In this document: positions 33,143-43,887 of the stretch, in pieces
How the letters are laid out: each line of letters starts with the position of its first letter
Position numbering within the stretch: position 1 is the first letter of the stretch
Assembly (NCBI RefSeq): GCF_902459465.1
Contig: NC_047073.1
Coordinates: 1 to 64,000 of the forward strand
Direction of reading: 5' to 3'
DNA: 64,000 nt
Source: Asterias rubens
Lineage: Eukaryota; Echinodermata; Asteroidea; Forcipulatida; Asteriidae
The notes under the pieces: model-generated
The model's database searches: none
Told to the model about the DNA's origin: nothing
Seen by the model: only the letters and a program-made list of their open reading frames with translations
Translations under genes and position numbers: made by a program

Positions 33143-33226
33143 ACCTGGAAACTTGCATCCTCAGACCATAAGACACCCTCGTCCTCCTTCCATGATCCTT
33201 GGTAGCCATTATCTTTGTGACATCAC
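33143..33226 (-). other. candidate repeated exon, copy 5
   Basis: Final copy. It follows a unit shortened by the internal deletion at 33098. Confidence 0.4.
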
Positions 33227-34024
33227 CTGTATATGGAGAATCATTCAATAACTGCATTCAATTAAAACCACAAAATTAGCTCAATCACTGAGTTAATGTA
33301 ACATGACATCATCGGACATTAAAAAAATGTGTCTGTACATTCCCAAGAGGAATTTCTGTGTCAGTCAAATTAACTCAGATGTAATGCCCTTTGGACTGAA
33401 TGATCAGAGTTTCAAAATGAAATGAACAATTTATGTACAACAATTTATCGACCATGTATTTCAATGATATCCACTATTGTTTTATTTCTATACAAAAAAT
33501 TGTTGGGCATCAGACATAATGGCATTTTACACCATTACAATATGAAGTCAGAGACCCTTCCCCCAAATAAACAATTTTATTGAAAAATAGTGAATCGCAA
33601 AGCTCAATTTGACCTTTGCAGGAGCCCCTCTTTAACATAAATTAACAAATTATCATCATTTCAGGAAAATTCTTTACAAATTATGGTCCTGAATGAAATT
33701 CCAAACTATTAACATCATGAAAACAAACTTACCCTCAGGTTGTATTCCTGAACTTTTAAATGAGTGTCGTTTCCTCACAGCATACCTCCGCTCACCACAG
33801 CTGAAGAACATGAAACATAAAAGATGTTGAAGGGCTTCAAACAAAATGGCATTTTACACAATTATAATATGAAGTCAGAGACCCTCCCCCCAAAAAACAA
33901 AACAAAAAGAACTCAACAATTTTCATATAAATTCGAAAAGTAGTGAAGCGCAAAACTCAATTTGACATTTTTCTTTGCAGGAGGCTCTCTTTTAAGCAAT
34001 AGCACATCATCGATAAAACAGTAT

Positions 34025-34330
34025 TTTCCAAAGACCCACACTTCGTGTATCACAACTTGTACACAAACCTGTGAAAATTTAGGCTCAATCAGTCATTAGA
34101 GTCGGGAAAAAATAACAGGAAAATAATGTGTTTATAATAAATCAGTTGTTCTCGATATTGAGAATTGATAATTGTATTAATGTCTTCTCAAAAAGTAAAG
34201 CATTTCATGGAATAATATTTCACAGGGAAGTCTTTAACCATTACCTTCTGTAAACCCTGTGAGTTATTTATTAATCTGTGCACTTTAATTTGTTGTTCTG
34301 TTCAGAAAGTGTTCATTGGCTATAACAAAA
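34025..34330 (+). mobile_element. TTAA-type MITE family 2, near-complete copy
   Basis: Matches 6664-7029 in reverse: cagtattttccaaagaccca, gtgaaaatttaggctcaatc, a ttctcgatattgagaa hairpin, cattaccttctgtaaaccct and cagaaagtgttcattgg. The extreme termini are eroded. Confidence 0.65.
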
Positions 34331-34443
34331 ATTAACAAAATATCATCATTTCAGGATTTTTTTTTACAATTTTGGTCCTGCATGAACTTCCAAACTATAA
34401 ACATCCTGAACATAAACTTACCTTCAGGTTCTATCCCTGAACT

Positions 34444-34610
34444 TTAAAATGTGTAAGTGTTGTTTTCCTCACAGCAACCTCCGCTCACCACAGCTCCAAT
34501 GAAGTCTTCATGGCCCTGGAATGACTGGTGCAGTTTCCATTGGACTCCATATTGCGTATTCCAATGGCAGTTGGTTCCGCATTTCACCATTGCAGTAAAT
34601 AAAGAACAGA
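34444..34610 (-). other. open segment related to the 0.95-kb array
   Basis: The minus-strand frame reads AMVKCGTNCHWNTQYGVQWK, then LHQSFQGHEDFIGAVVSG and GCCEENNTYTF, stop, with a GTAAGT donor about 25 nt further on. The array units contain the same segment (for example around 30680) but with early stops. A second donor-bearing relative is at 33731-33810. It may be the terminal part of an unrecognised minus-strand gene whose duplicates built the array. Confidence 0.3.
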
Positions 34611-34699
34611 AAACACATACATTCAGAAAATGCACCTCCTAACAGAATTATTCCATTTAGTTTGGGAATATTTCAGGTGCATATAAATGGTGTGAGTGG

Positions 34700-35390
34700 T
34701 TGTTACATGACAAGTGACTGATAACGGATGGTGTGGAGTTATAGATGGAGTACGTTCTCGCTGTCGTTGAACGAACCCCTGATTGTTAAGATGTAACATG
34801 CAAGCATGGAAATGAGCTTAGTAGATTTTAAAGTGATGGTGTAGATGGGAGTGAGCTTGTTATTCATGCAGTTTGGTGCAGGTTTGATGTTAGAGTGAAT
34901 AAATGGTGATAATAATATACCTTTAGGGTGGACGTAATCCCTCTGTGCCGTAATACCACGGGATTACAGTGGTTGCAAGGTCTGTCATGAGAGAGCATGT
35001 AGATGAGAAGGACTCCATCCAAGGTTCTCAATCTCAGTCACTGCATGTTGGGAAACAAAGATAACATTCTATAAGTTGTGAAACATGTTTGACAACATCA
35101 GAGTAAAAGATGGTAGCTCCAGTGGTTAGAGAGTAGTTTTAGAACGAGGGGCAAGGTGCTAAATAAAGTACCTGAATGAGACTGAATGCATTGGAATACC
35201 ATCTACATGTAAACTTGCTTATAATGCGTGTGACATGTAATTGTATTTTTGGTGCATTTACATTTCTTGTTTTCCTGCCGTTATCATTCACAAAAACTAC
35301 TAAGCATGTAGAGCGAATTTCTCAAGAACTACAGCACCTCAGATAGTAATATTTTTAGGAAAGCTTTACACAATCATTATCTTTGGTGTA
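34700..35390. other. unassigned stretch with a decayed family 3 fold-back arm
   Basis: 35270-35415 contains actacagcacctcag, tagtaatattttta and cattatctttggtgtaa, words shared with 48170-48500 and 52440-52560. Nothing else is recognised. Confidence 0.4.
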
Positions 35391-35394
35391 AGTT

Positions 35395-35560
35395 AAATGT
35401 AAATCAATATAAACCACAAGGGAAACTGACTGGGTAAATTTGTAAATGATTTTTGGGGTTGAACAAAGAATTGACTAGAGTGGGATTCGAACCAACGACC
35501 TCCGGATTAACGTGCCGGCGCTCTACCAACTGAGCTATCTAGCCCTATATTGGCGATGTC
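35395..35560 (-). mobile_element. SINE-B with tRNA-like head
   Basis: The minus strand starts at about 35546 with gggctagatagctcagttgg, the A box tagagcgccggc and the B box ggttcgaatccc, then the body ttcaaccccaaaaatcat and a cccagtcagtttccc tail. A second, headless copy of the body follows at 35716-35810, arranged as a short inverted repeat (gaattgactttgttcaaccc). Confidence 0.75.
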
Positions 35561-36297
35561 CCTATTTTGTCAATATCTTTGTTCGGGGGTGCCAGTCAGA
35601 AGCCATACAACCGTTAACTGCCATGTAGCCAGGGATCACACCCAAATTACCATACAACCTGGGAAGCGGCAGCTAGGGGATCACCTTAAGGGGATGCGAC
35701 TTTTTGTTTCAGATATCAATATAAACCACAAGGGAAACTGACTGGGTAAATTTGTAAATGATTTTTGGGGTTGAACAAAGAATTGACTTTGTTCAACCCC
35801 AAAAATCACTAAGTGACCACTAACTGTTTAACTTTCTTTTATTAACCAGTCTTAAAAAGATCGGGTTTCAAAGAAGTTTGACAAAGATCGGTTTCCCGTA
35901 AGCAGCCCATTCCACATGCAGGATTGTAAATGAACGATCGCTGGGGAGTATTTGGTTTTGGCAAAGTTGTTGCTGTAAATTAAAAGATATCACACGAGAC
36001 AATATCCACTGTGAAACCATCCGAAATCTCATTGAACGCAGGAATTGCCTGAAATTTAATTGTTTCTCTTTTGTGAACCATCCAATTCACGTTGGGGCAT
36101 TTTTTCTTCACCTGGGCTGTGTGACTTTCACTTTAGTTTCAAGGAATGCTCCCCATCCAAGCCCAGACCTTTTAAATTGTTGACTAATTCTCTGAAATGT
36201 AATTTCACACTTCCCCAATTCCATGGCCTCATTTGCTTATGCTATGTCTTGCTCTACTCCAAATGTAAACAAGCACAGTATGTTGGACACCGCTGGA

Positions 36298-36325
36298 CCA
36301 TAGAGCTAGGACCCTAGCTCTATGG
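36298..36325. repeat. perfect 13-bp hairpin with 2-nt loop
   Basis: CCATAGAGCTAGG, AC, CCTAGCTCTATGG. No T-run or gene end is nearby. Confidence 0.9.
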
Positions 36326-36689
36326 CTGGACACAGTTCTGCTGATCTTAAACAAGGCGAAGGCTTACCAATAAACCACTTATCACTCAGGTTGACTTCCC
36401 CTCATTAAACAGTAATCTATCTGGCTGTGTTCATGATAGCCTTAGGAGGATTTGGCAGCACAGCACAGCGAAAACAATTTAAAACTAAGGTTATGGCTAG
36501 TTAGCAGAGAACTCCATGAAAACAAGGTCAAAAGGGATTGTAAAAGACAATTTCAAGGAGAATGATGAACTAGAAGAAGATTTCATAGTGAGAGCATGTA
36601 AACCGCAGAGTTTCTGTACAGTGTTTTTACTTATTACATGGAGGTATGCATTAGCCCACAAAGATAACCTGGAGTTGTGGAAGAGTAGT

Positions 36690-36833
36690 GGCCGAGCAGT
36701 ACTGTTAAGAGCACCAAATTCACACTCTGGTGTTTCTGATCAGCAGAGTGAGGGTTCGAATCCCCAGCCGTGCCACTTGTGTCCTAAAAAGCAAGACACT
36801 TAACCATTGCTTTGTCCTTCGGATGGGACGTTA
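36690..36833 (+). mobile_element. SINE-A head and 5' body
   Basis: Starts gtggccgagcagtactgtta, with a variable-arm-like tctggtgtttctgatcagca and B box gggttcgaatcccc, then the acacttaaccattgctttg body. The MITE at 36831 is inserted at the gacgTTAA of the SINE. Confidence 0.7.
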
Positions 36834-37217
36834 AAGGCAGTGGACACTATTGGTAATTACTCAAAATAATTATTAGCATAAAACCTTTCATGGTGACGAG
36901 TAACAGGGAGAGGTTAATGGTATAAAACATTGTGAGAAACGGCTCCCTCTAAAGTGCCATAGTTTACAAGAAAGAAGTAATTTTCCACGAATTTGATCAC
37001 GAGACCTAAGATTTAGAACTTGAGGTCTCGAAATCAACCATAAAACGAACATAACTTCATGTGACAAGGGTGGGTTTTTTTCTTTCATTATTATCTCGCA
37101 AGTTCGATGACCGTTTGAGCTCAAATTTTCACAAGTTTGTTATTTTATGCATTTGTTGAGATACACCAACTGTGAAGGGTAGTCTTTGACAATTACCAAT
37201 AGCGTCCACTGCCTTAA
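36831..37217 (+). mobile_element. TTAA-type MITE family 1, complete copy
   Basis: Left gTTAAAGGCAGTGGACAC and right gtccactgccTTAAag, one T shorter on the right. Confidence 0.85.
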
Positions 37218-37219
37218 AG

Positions 37220-38760
37220 AATCTTATTATATTTACTATAGACAAGAGACACAATTTTATAATCCAATGTTATGCTCAAAAGTAAAGTGGATGACATTTA
37301 TGTATCAATGTTTGGACTATTATCAGGCAGGCTACATTAGAACTTGTAAACTTCAAATAATTAGATGTTAAATTGAAGGAAAAAAACGGAGATGAGGCAG
37401 ACACTATAAGAAACTTAGTCTAAAACCTGAAACAATTCAACGAGGGGGAGGCATATATGTTAACTAACGAGGGTGAAAATTGGGTGAGCATGTTTGCTAC
37501 TTCTTTTTTTGCAGGGATAATTTTCTGGACCAAAGCGGCTGAGCTCACTGTGAGAACAAACAACATAGAGACATGGTTGCAAATAGACTAATTGCCAGAT
37601 GCAGTTTTAAATAAGAATTCCAGGAGTGTGAAGGGCAAAACGTTTCCTAGCCCACCTTGTTGAGCTGTAAATGGCTTGTATTTGTATTTATTTTTTCGTT
37701 ATTTTGTTTCCTTAATATATATAGTAAAACATATAAATAAATAGTGTTAATTGAATCACCTAGCAAATGATATAATTTTTAATATTAATGAGGGTTAAAA
37801 CAACATTCTCAAAAGAAAATGATATAGGGCACATGGCTTATTTAAGTCTCTGTATTTATTTCACAGAATGCTCAGCAGAATATTCAGTCACAAGATCTGA
37901 TCCTCGTAAAATGTAAGTTAAAAAGTGTTTGAGAAAACTTTTCCAGAGGGCAATTTTTCTTTATGGCCCAACATTGTGACCAATTTTTGTACCTTGTAAA
38001 AAGTTGTAGAAACGCCTAAAGCACTAAATTTGCATTTGCAAGTGCAACTAACGAGTGGAGCCTTACATGGTTCTAAGTTTTGGTCAAGGGATAGGAGACT
38101 CTTTGCTTGGCAAGTCAAACCATGGTCAAACCACAAACAATTTATTTAGAGACTGTTTTTACATCAAGCACGAGAGGTAACAGATTTGCCGCGATTCTAG
38201 GGACACCTTGAAAACAGGACGTCCTACGATACGAGAAGAAGCATTTACATGTAGACGGCGAACACAGCATTTACTAACGTAGCACAGCATAGCACATGGT
38301 GCACAGGAAAACAAGGCAAAATACTCCCATAAATATAAAATAATATCTAACTAACTTCAGTCATCTAGCTTACTTTAAAAAGTTACCATCCGCATCCTGC
38401 CACAACCACCCTTACCGTAGCTTAGCGTTGAGTCAACTGGTCAACCACGCTGCCAGAGTTTTAACAAAAGTGAAAGAAATCTGAACGGAAATTTCCACTG
38501 AACCAAGTGCTAACAGAAAAGAAAAAGAGCTTACGTAATACTTTTACAACTGGGTAAATCATCAAAACAAAGGCTCATAGTCGAGGGGTAGAAAACTCCA
38601 CATGATAACAACAAACAAAAGCTGGGCCCGGAGACTAGAAATGCATGCTGTATTTATGAATGATTTCAATAGATGGATATAGCTTGCATTTCATGGGCTT
38701 TTACTTTCCGTGTTCTGATTGGTCTGCTCTGTGACGTAGTATGTCACGTACACATCCAGG
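37220..38760. other. unassigned stretch
   Basis: No exon or repeat family recognised. Confidence 0.3.
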
Positions 38761-38814
38761 GGTCAATTTCATGAATACTGCTCAGCAGGTTTGTCTGCTT
38801 CTGATTGGATGGCC

Positions 38815-39415
38815 ATGGATCCTCATTTTGTCACAAATTCTTAATGGGATTTCGTGTGTTAAATGCCCTCCATTAAGAACTGCGCTGGTAAAAATACCAA
38901 GATCTGATTGGTCAACCGCTCTCGAGCTTGGATCCTCATTTTGTCACAAAACTCTTAATGGGATTACGTGTAGTAAATGCTCTTCATTAAGAACTGTGCA
39001 GGTAAAAATACCAAGATCTGATTGGTCGACAGCTCTCGAGCTTGGATCCTTGTTTTGTCACAAAATTCTTAATGGGATTTCGTGTGTTAAATGCCCTCCA
39101 TTAAGAACTGTGCAGGTAAAAATACCAAGATCTGATTGGTCAACCGCTCTCGAGCTTGGATCCTTATTTTTGTCACAAAACTCTTAATGGGATTACGTGT
39201 AGTAAATGCTCTTCGTTAAGAACTGTGCAGGTAAAAATACCAAGATCTGATTGGTCGACAGCTCTCGAGCTTGGATCCTTGTTTTGTCACAAAATTCTTA
39301 ATGGGATTTCGTGTGTTAAATGCCCTCCACTAAGAACTGTGCAGGTAAAAATACCAAGATCTGATTGATCGACAGCTCTCGAGGTGGTTTCCTTGTTTTG
39401 TCACGAAATTGCCAA
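38815..39415 (+). repeat. tandem repeat, about 115 bp x 5, in an A-B-A-B-A pattern
   Basis: Copies of cttaatgggat start at about 38841, 38953, 39068, 39183 and 39298. Odd copies carry ttcgtgtgttaaatgccctc and even copies tacgtgtagtaaatgctctt. The true recent duplication unit is therefore about 230 bp. The open frame through the array is a by-product. Confidence 0.9.
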
Positions 39416-39439
39416 TGGGATTTCATGCGTGAAGTAAGG

Positions 39440-40860
39440 GGTGCGTGTGTGTTGGGGGGGGGGGGGGTCAGAGAGTTGACCTTTGTCTAAAGATATAGCA
39501 AGACGACCAAGTGGGGTTAGAATAGTAAACGAGATATAATACTTCTTAATTTTGTATTAAAATTATTGTTTTATGTGGGTTAGGTTTTAACACTGTTACT
39601 AGTTACTGTTACTAGTTATAGTTGTGGGTAACAAATAAATCAATTGGTGCAAGAATGCTGGCCTAACTCTAGAGATATTTCGAAAATTAATAGTATTTTT
39701 TCAAAAAAAATTATCGAATTAATAAATTAAAAGTGAAAAAAATAAATAATCAACAAAATGCTACAACTTGAACTCTCGTCGATCTTTGACCTTTTTGTCA
39801 GTTAACATTTGCTTGTTTCTGTTGTCTTTGGTACATTTATTTATTTATTTGTCTATATTATTTATTTATTTTCATACAACATCCACAGCGCAAGCGGCAA
39901 AAATGGATGGAAAAGAAAACATCATAAGATTACAATACTCTATTTTATAAAACCTTTATACAACAAATGCGACATATCTCAGCAAAGTAGCTGTTTTATG
40001 AGGAGGGGGGGGGAGTGGGGGCAGTGGTATTTAAAGCGTTGTAAATCTTCGCACTAAACATGCTAAGAATAAGCAGGTAACTGGGCTGGGGTGCTGTTTT
40101 CTTTTTTATTTTGATATCTGTGTGGTCGCAGTTAATAAATACTTGCTGAATAGCCGCTGCAAAACTTTTGAAAAAATCCCAATTAAGAGCGGCCCTGTTC
40201 AGTGTTACTGGGTCTATTCTGTTTTTTTCTTTTTCGGGTTTTGCTGAAATGACATTAATTACACTAAAGTTTTGCATAAATGACTCATTAGATTTGTGAG
40301 GTTGCAAATGGTATGGTGCCAACAGGTGTATTGTGGTGAACCCTGCGACATGTTTATGTTAATAAGCATTAGTCATGAAATGGCAAATACCAACGTACAA
40401 TTGTTTTTGCTTGCAAGCCTTATAATTTGTCTTATTTTAAAGCAAATACACCTCCTAAAACCTAAGGTGTCATCATGTTTGTACCATTCTATTTTGATTA
40501 AAAAAGAAATGTCTAAATTGCCAATCCATTAACAAATGGCATGCAGCATTCAATTCAGTGTAATGATTGGTAAATTAATTGTAATTATCTTTGATTGGCT
40601 GATTTTAGACCATCTGATTGGCTGACAAGGTAAAATCCAAGGCTGCTCCAACTTTCCCTATCCTTAGGGAAATACACAACTTCCCTAAAAACTGAACAAG
40701 CAAACCAACATACTCTGTGCACTGATGCCCAAGCACACAATATTTTCATGCAGTTTGATTGGCTACAAGTTTGATCTTCATTTGCATAGGGACTGTTCCA
40801 AAAATGGAACACAGGTGTCACCTGTATTACAGTGTAACCCCTCTTTGTATCATGAACAGC
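39440..40860. other. AT-rich stretch
   Basis: Contains a G-run at 39456-39468 and tttattt stretches at 39838-39875. No gene is supported. Confidence 0.3.
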
Positions 40861-40867
40861 AACAAAT

Positions 40868-41225
40868 AAATGTTGCTAGATTTAGAAGGCACAATTAATG
40901 GACTAAAAGAACAACTATTAATTATCATTGGCAAAGAAGGTCTGCGCTCCTCCTCTGATAAATCCCTTCTCTGTATGTATAGGCCTTCTCGATCTGCCGG
41001 CTCCAAGTCTTTTTCTAGGCTGGGCCGAAGGAATGGAATAAATTACCTAAACTGATCAGGGAATCATCTGCCATTTAAAAAAAAAACAGTCAGCCTCGTC
41101 ATTAATCCTTTGCTGTTTTGTTCATCTTTCTGTCTTTGCTTGTTCTTGTTTTATTCATTGTTCAGCGCTTTGATCTGTGTTAAAGGCGCTATATAAATAC
41201 ATATATTGTTATTATTATTATTCGG
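40868..41225 (+). mobile_element. LINE 3' end fragment (CR1/L2-like)
   Basis: Carries the ORF2 C-terminal signature in eroded form (SRSAGSKSFSRLGRRNGINYL, usually ending WNxLP). The 3' tail is gttaaaggcgctatataaat and a tta microsatellite. Confidence 0.6.
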
Positions 41226-41907
41226 CAAACTGATTGATTTTTAGTCTGGATGTTCTTCACTTCTAGTTTTTCAATAAGCTTTTTGTGAATCTGCATTTGA
41301 GTACAAGTTGAATTCTTCAGACGGCAGAGAGTTGCTATGTCACATGGCTCAGGGCAAGGTTTTGTGGAGGTTTATAACATACAGGAAATGCTGACAATAC
41401 ACAATCCTGGCACACTGGTACCAGGCTTTACAATACAATTCTGTGCATGTCTGATGATGTCATCGCTAGATTGTCACTGATTGGCTAAAAGTCACAAGCA
41501 CATGCTTCCTCATTTGCATACCACACAATGTATGCAGTCTAGTGACTCACAAACAAGTTAAGTCCAGGGACTTAGTACTGTATTACACTGTTAGAAAAAA
41601 GACAATCCTGACACAATGGTACAAGGCTATGACAATTTGGAGGTTGCCTTTTGTCTATAAAGCTCCCTATTTGTAACAGGGCAACACCGTCTTCGTGTCA
41701 ATCCAATGTGAATGTTCACTTATGAAAGACCATCAAGTTGTTGTCTTAGATATTATTCAACCCCCTAACTTACACATGGATTAGTGCCAACTTAGGCTGA
41801 AAATGCCAACTAAGGCACGTTGTAGCCACCCCCACCCCCCCCCCCCCCCCCATCATACAAAAACCTTAATATATAGTTAATCATAAATTACCCAAAGTAT
41901 ACTTCCA

Positions 41908-42014
41908 CAATGTTTTATACTATACTATTAACAGCTCTCCATTGCTCTTTACCAAGTAAGTTTTTATGCTAACAATTATTTTAGGTAGCTACCAATAGTG
42001 TTCAGTGCCTTTAA
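41908..42014 (+). mobile_element. TTAA-type MITE family 1, right-end remnant
   Basis: The last 107 bp of a family copy, ending gtgttcagtgcctTTAA at 42014. The next complete copy begins in that same TTAA. Confidence 0.75.
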
Positions 42015-42369
42015 AGGCAGTGGACACTAATTGGTAATTACTCAAAATAATTATTATCATAAAACCTTTTTTGGTTACGAGTAATGGGGAGAGGTTGATA
42101 GTATAAAACATTGTGAGAAACAGCTTCCTCTGAAGTGACGTAGGTTTCGAGAAAGAAGTAATTTTCCACGATTTTGATTTGGAAATCAAGCATCTGAAAG
42201 CACACAACTTTGTGTAACATGAGAGTTTTTTTCTTTCATAGTTATCTTGCAACTCCGACGACCAATCAAGCTAACATTTTCACAGGTTTGTTTTCTTATG
42301 CATATGTTGAGATACACCAAGTAAGAAGACTGGTCTTTGACAATTACCAGTAGTGTCCATTGTCTTTAA
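42011..42369 (+). mobile_element. TTAA-type MITE family 1, complete copy nested on an older end
   Basis: Left TTAAAGGCAGTGGACACTAA at 42011 and right gtgtccattgtctTTAA at 42369. It is inserted at the terminal TTAA of the remnant at 41908. Confidence 0.85.
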
Positions 42370-42471
42370 TAACACAGAATATAAATGTAAAATAAAATAC
42401 ACTGATTAAATGTCATAAATAAGAATTACCATATCAGGACTGCCTGCTATTTCCAATTTAACTTTTTCATG

Positions 42472-42841
42472 TTCAAAGGCAGTGGACACTATCGGTAATT
42501 ACTCAAAATAATTCTACGCATAAAACCTTACTTGGTGACAGGCAATAGAGAACTGTTAATAGCATAAAACATTGTGAGAAACGGCTCCCTCTGAAGTAAT
42601 GAAGTTTTCAAGAAAGAAGTAATTTTCAACGAACTTGATTTTGAAACCTTGGAATTAGATTTTGAGGTCTCAAGCATCTGAAAGCACACAACTTTGTGTG
42701 ACAAGGGTGATTTTTCTTTCCTTATTATCTCGCAACTTCGAAGACCAATTGAGCTCAAATTTGTTATTTTATGCATAGTTGAGATGCACCAAGTGAATAG
42801 ACTGGTCTTTGACAATAACCAATAGTGTCCAGTATCTTTAA
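42472..42841 (+). mobile_element. TTAA-type MITE family 1, copy in the ERCC6L2 3' UTR
   Basis: The left border has decayed to TTCA; the right border is intact (atctTTAA at 42838-42841). It lies 16 bp past the ERCC6L2 stop codon in transcript direction, so the mature 3' UTR should start with this element, antisense. Confidence 0.85.
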
Positions 42842-42857
42842 GATGATAATGTCTCAG

Positions 42858-43887
42858 CTACACAGGGCATACTTGGTGTAACTTCTGTGCCTCTTTGCAG
42901 TTATCCTCTTCAGTAAGAGTCTCTGAAATGTTAACATCACATCTTTTACTTGAATCTCTCTTATTATACCTCTCATTCTGTACAAAAGATGTAGCATACT
43001 TTTCATAGACTGGTCTGTTTTCTAGATTGGCTTCTGTAGTTACCTGATCAAGCATGGACTGTCTGGTTGTAAACTTAGAGTTACGTTTCCAAAGAGACCC
43101 AGTTGAGTTTGATGTATTTGTGAGCTGATCACACTCTGATAATGAATGTGGTACTTGATTACCTTTGATAGCTTCCATCTCAATATCACTGTCTGAAAAA
43201 GTATCATCAACAGTTGTCTTCTTCTTTGGTATCCGTGGTGATTTATTCTTAGGAGGGGGTTTGCAAGGTTTCTTGGATTGATCTAAGATAAAGATATCAT
43301 CCAAGAAGGAGAGATTTTCTTCTTGATGCAGAATACGTGAGGGATTCTTGCTTGACGATGTACATTGATCAACCTCTAACGAGTCATCAGTATCTTCAAT
43401 GTATTCCCCAGATGGCTTTGGTCTTGCTTTACTTGTCTCTTCATGTACAGTTGAGGGTCCTGGTGTCTTGACATGATTCTCCACAGTTACTTTAGTTTTA
43501 GTTCCTTTGGTCCGATGCACCACTTTCTCAAGTTTTTTGGTTTGCTTACACTGCTTCCTTTCCTCCTCTTCACTCAAACTCTTAGACTCGCATCCTTCGT
43601 TGTCCTCGAAACTTGATGTTACCTTTTTCTTTCTGAGAATCTTTGCAGGTTTTGGTGACGCTTTACAGCCTGTTGGTTTCCTTAGATTGGAAGGAGGTTG
43701 GACCTGATTGTCTGATGCTGATTCAGGCGGATCATAAAGCTTATTTAGGTCCAGGCATGGATGCTTTGTGCTGTAATAGTCCTTCAACAATATTGAATAT
43801 TGTTCTGATGATAAAGACAAGACGAAGTTGGCAAAGTCGCTACTAGACGAGTAGTTCAGTGTCTTAGCCATTGCTTCAAAATGACAT
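42858..43887 (-). CDS. ERCC6L2: ERCC6L2 terminal exon, HEBO-like segment and acidic/basic tail
   Basis: The acceptor is ttttctgtatacag and the TAG is at 42858-42860. The exon completes a split Arg codon and continues [20 protein letters not shown], then [19 protein letters not shown] and TKHPCLDL. The DFA..V...S.EQ...L.DYY...HP pattern resembles the helical C-terminal domain of long ERCC6L2 isoforms (HEBO). The following 270 residues are low-complexity, with Lys-rich clusters ([16 protein letters not shown]) and acidic stretches, probably disordered and holding nuclear localisation signals. Confidence 0.85.

Larger units (their letters stand above)
28440..33226. repeat. tandem array of about 0.95-kb units, 5 copies
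   Basis: The landmark ttctgcgcaatcctttaaag (or its variant) recurs at about 28504, 29450, 30400, 31347 and 32776. The period is close to 948 bp once the MITE in unit 4 and a LINE-tail-like insertion (32388-32494) in unit 5 are removed. Unit 5 has an internal deletion at 33098. Units 2 and 3 are nearly identical; unit 1 is the most diverged. Each spacer carries the candidate exon listed separately. Confidence 0.92.

Noticed and set aside
38741..39187. 148-aa plus-strand frame with repeated SDWSTALELGS
   Set aside because: Generated by the 115-bp tandem repeat; the frame breaks when a unit gains one base.
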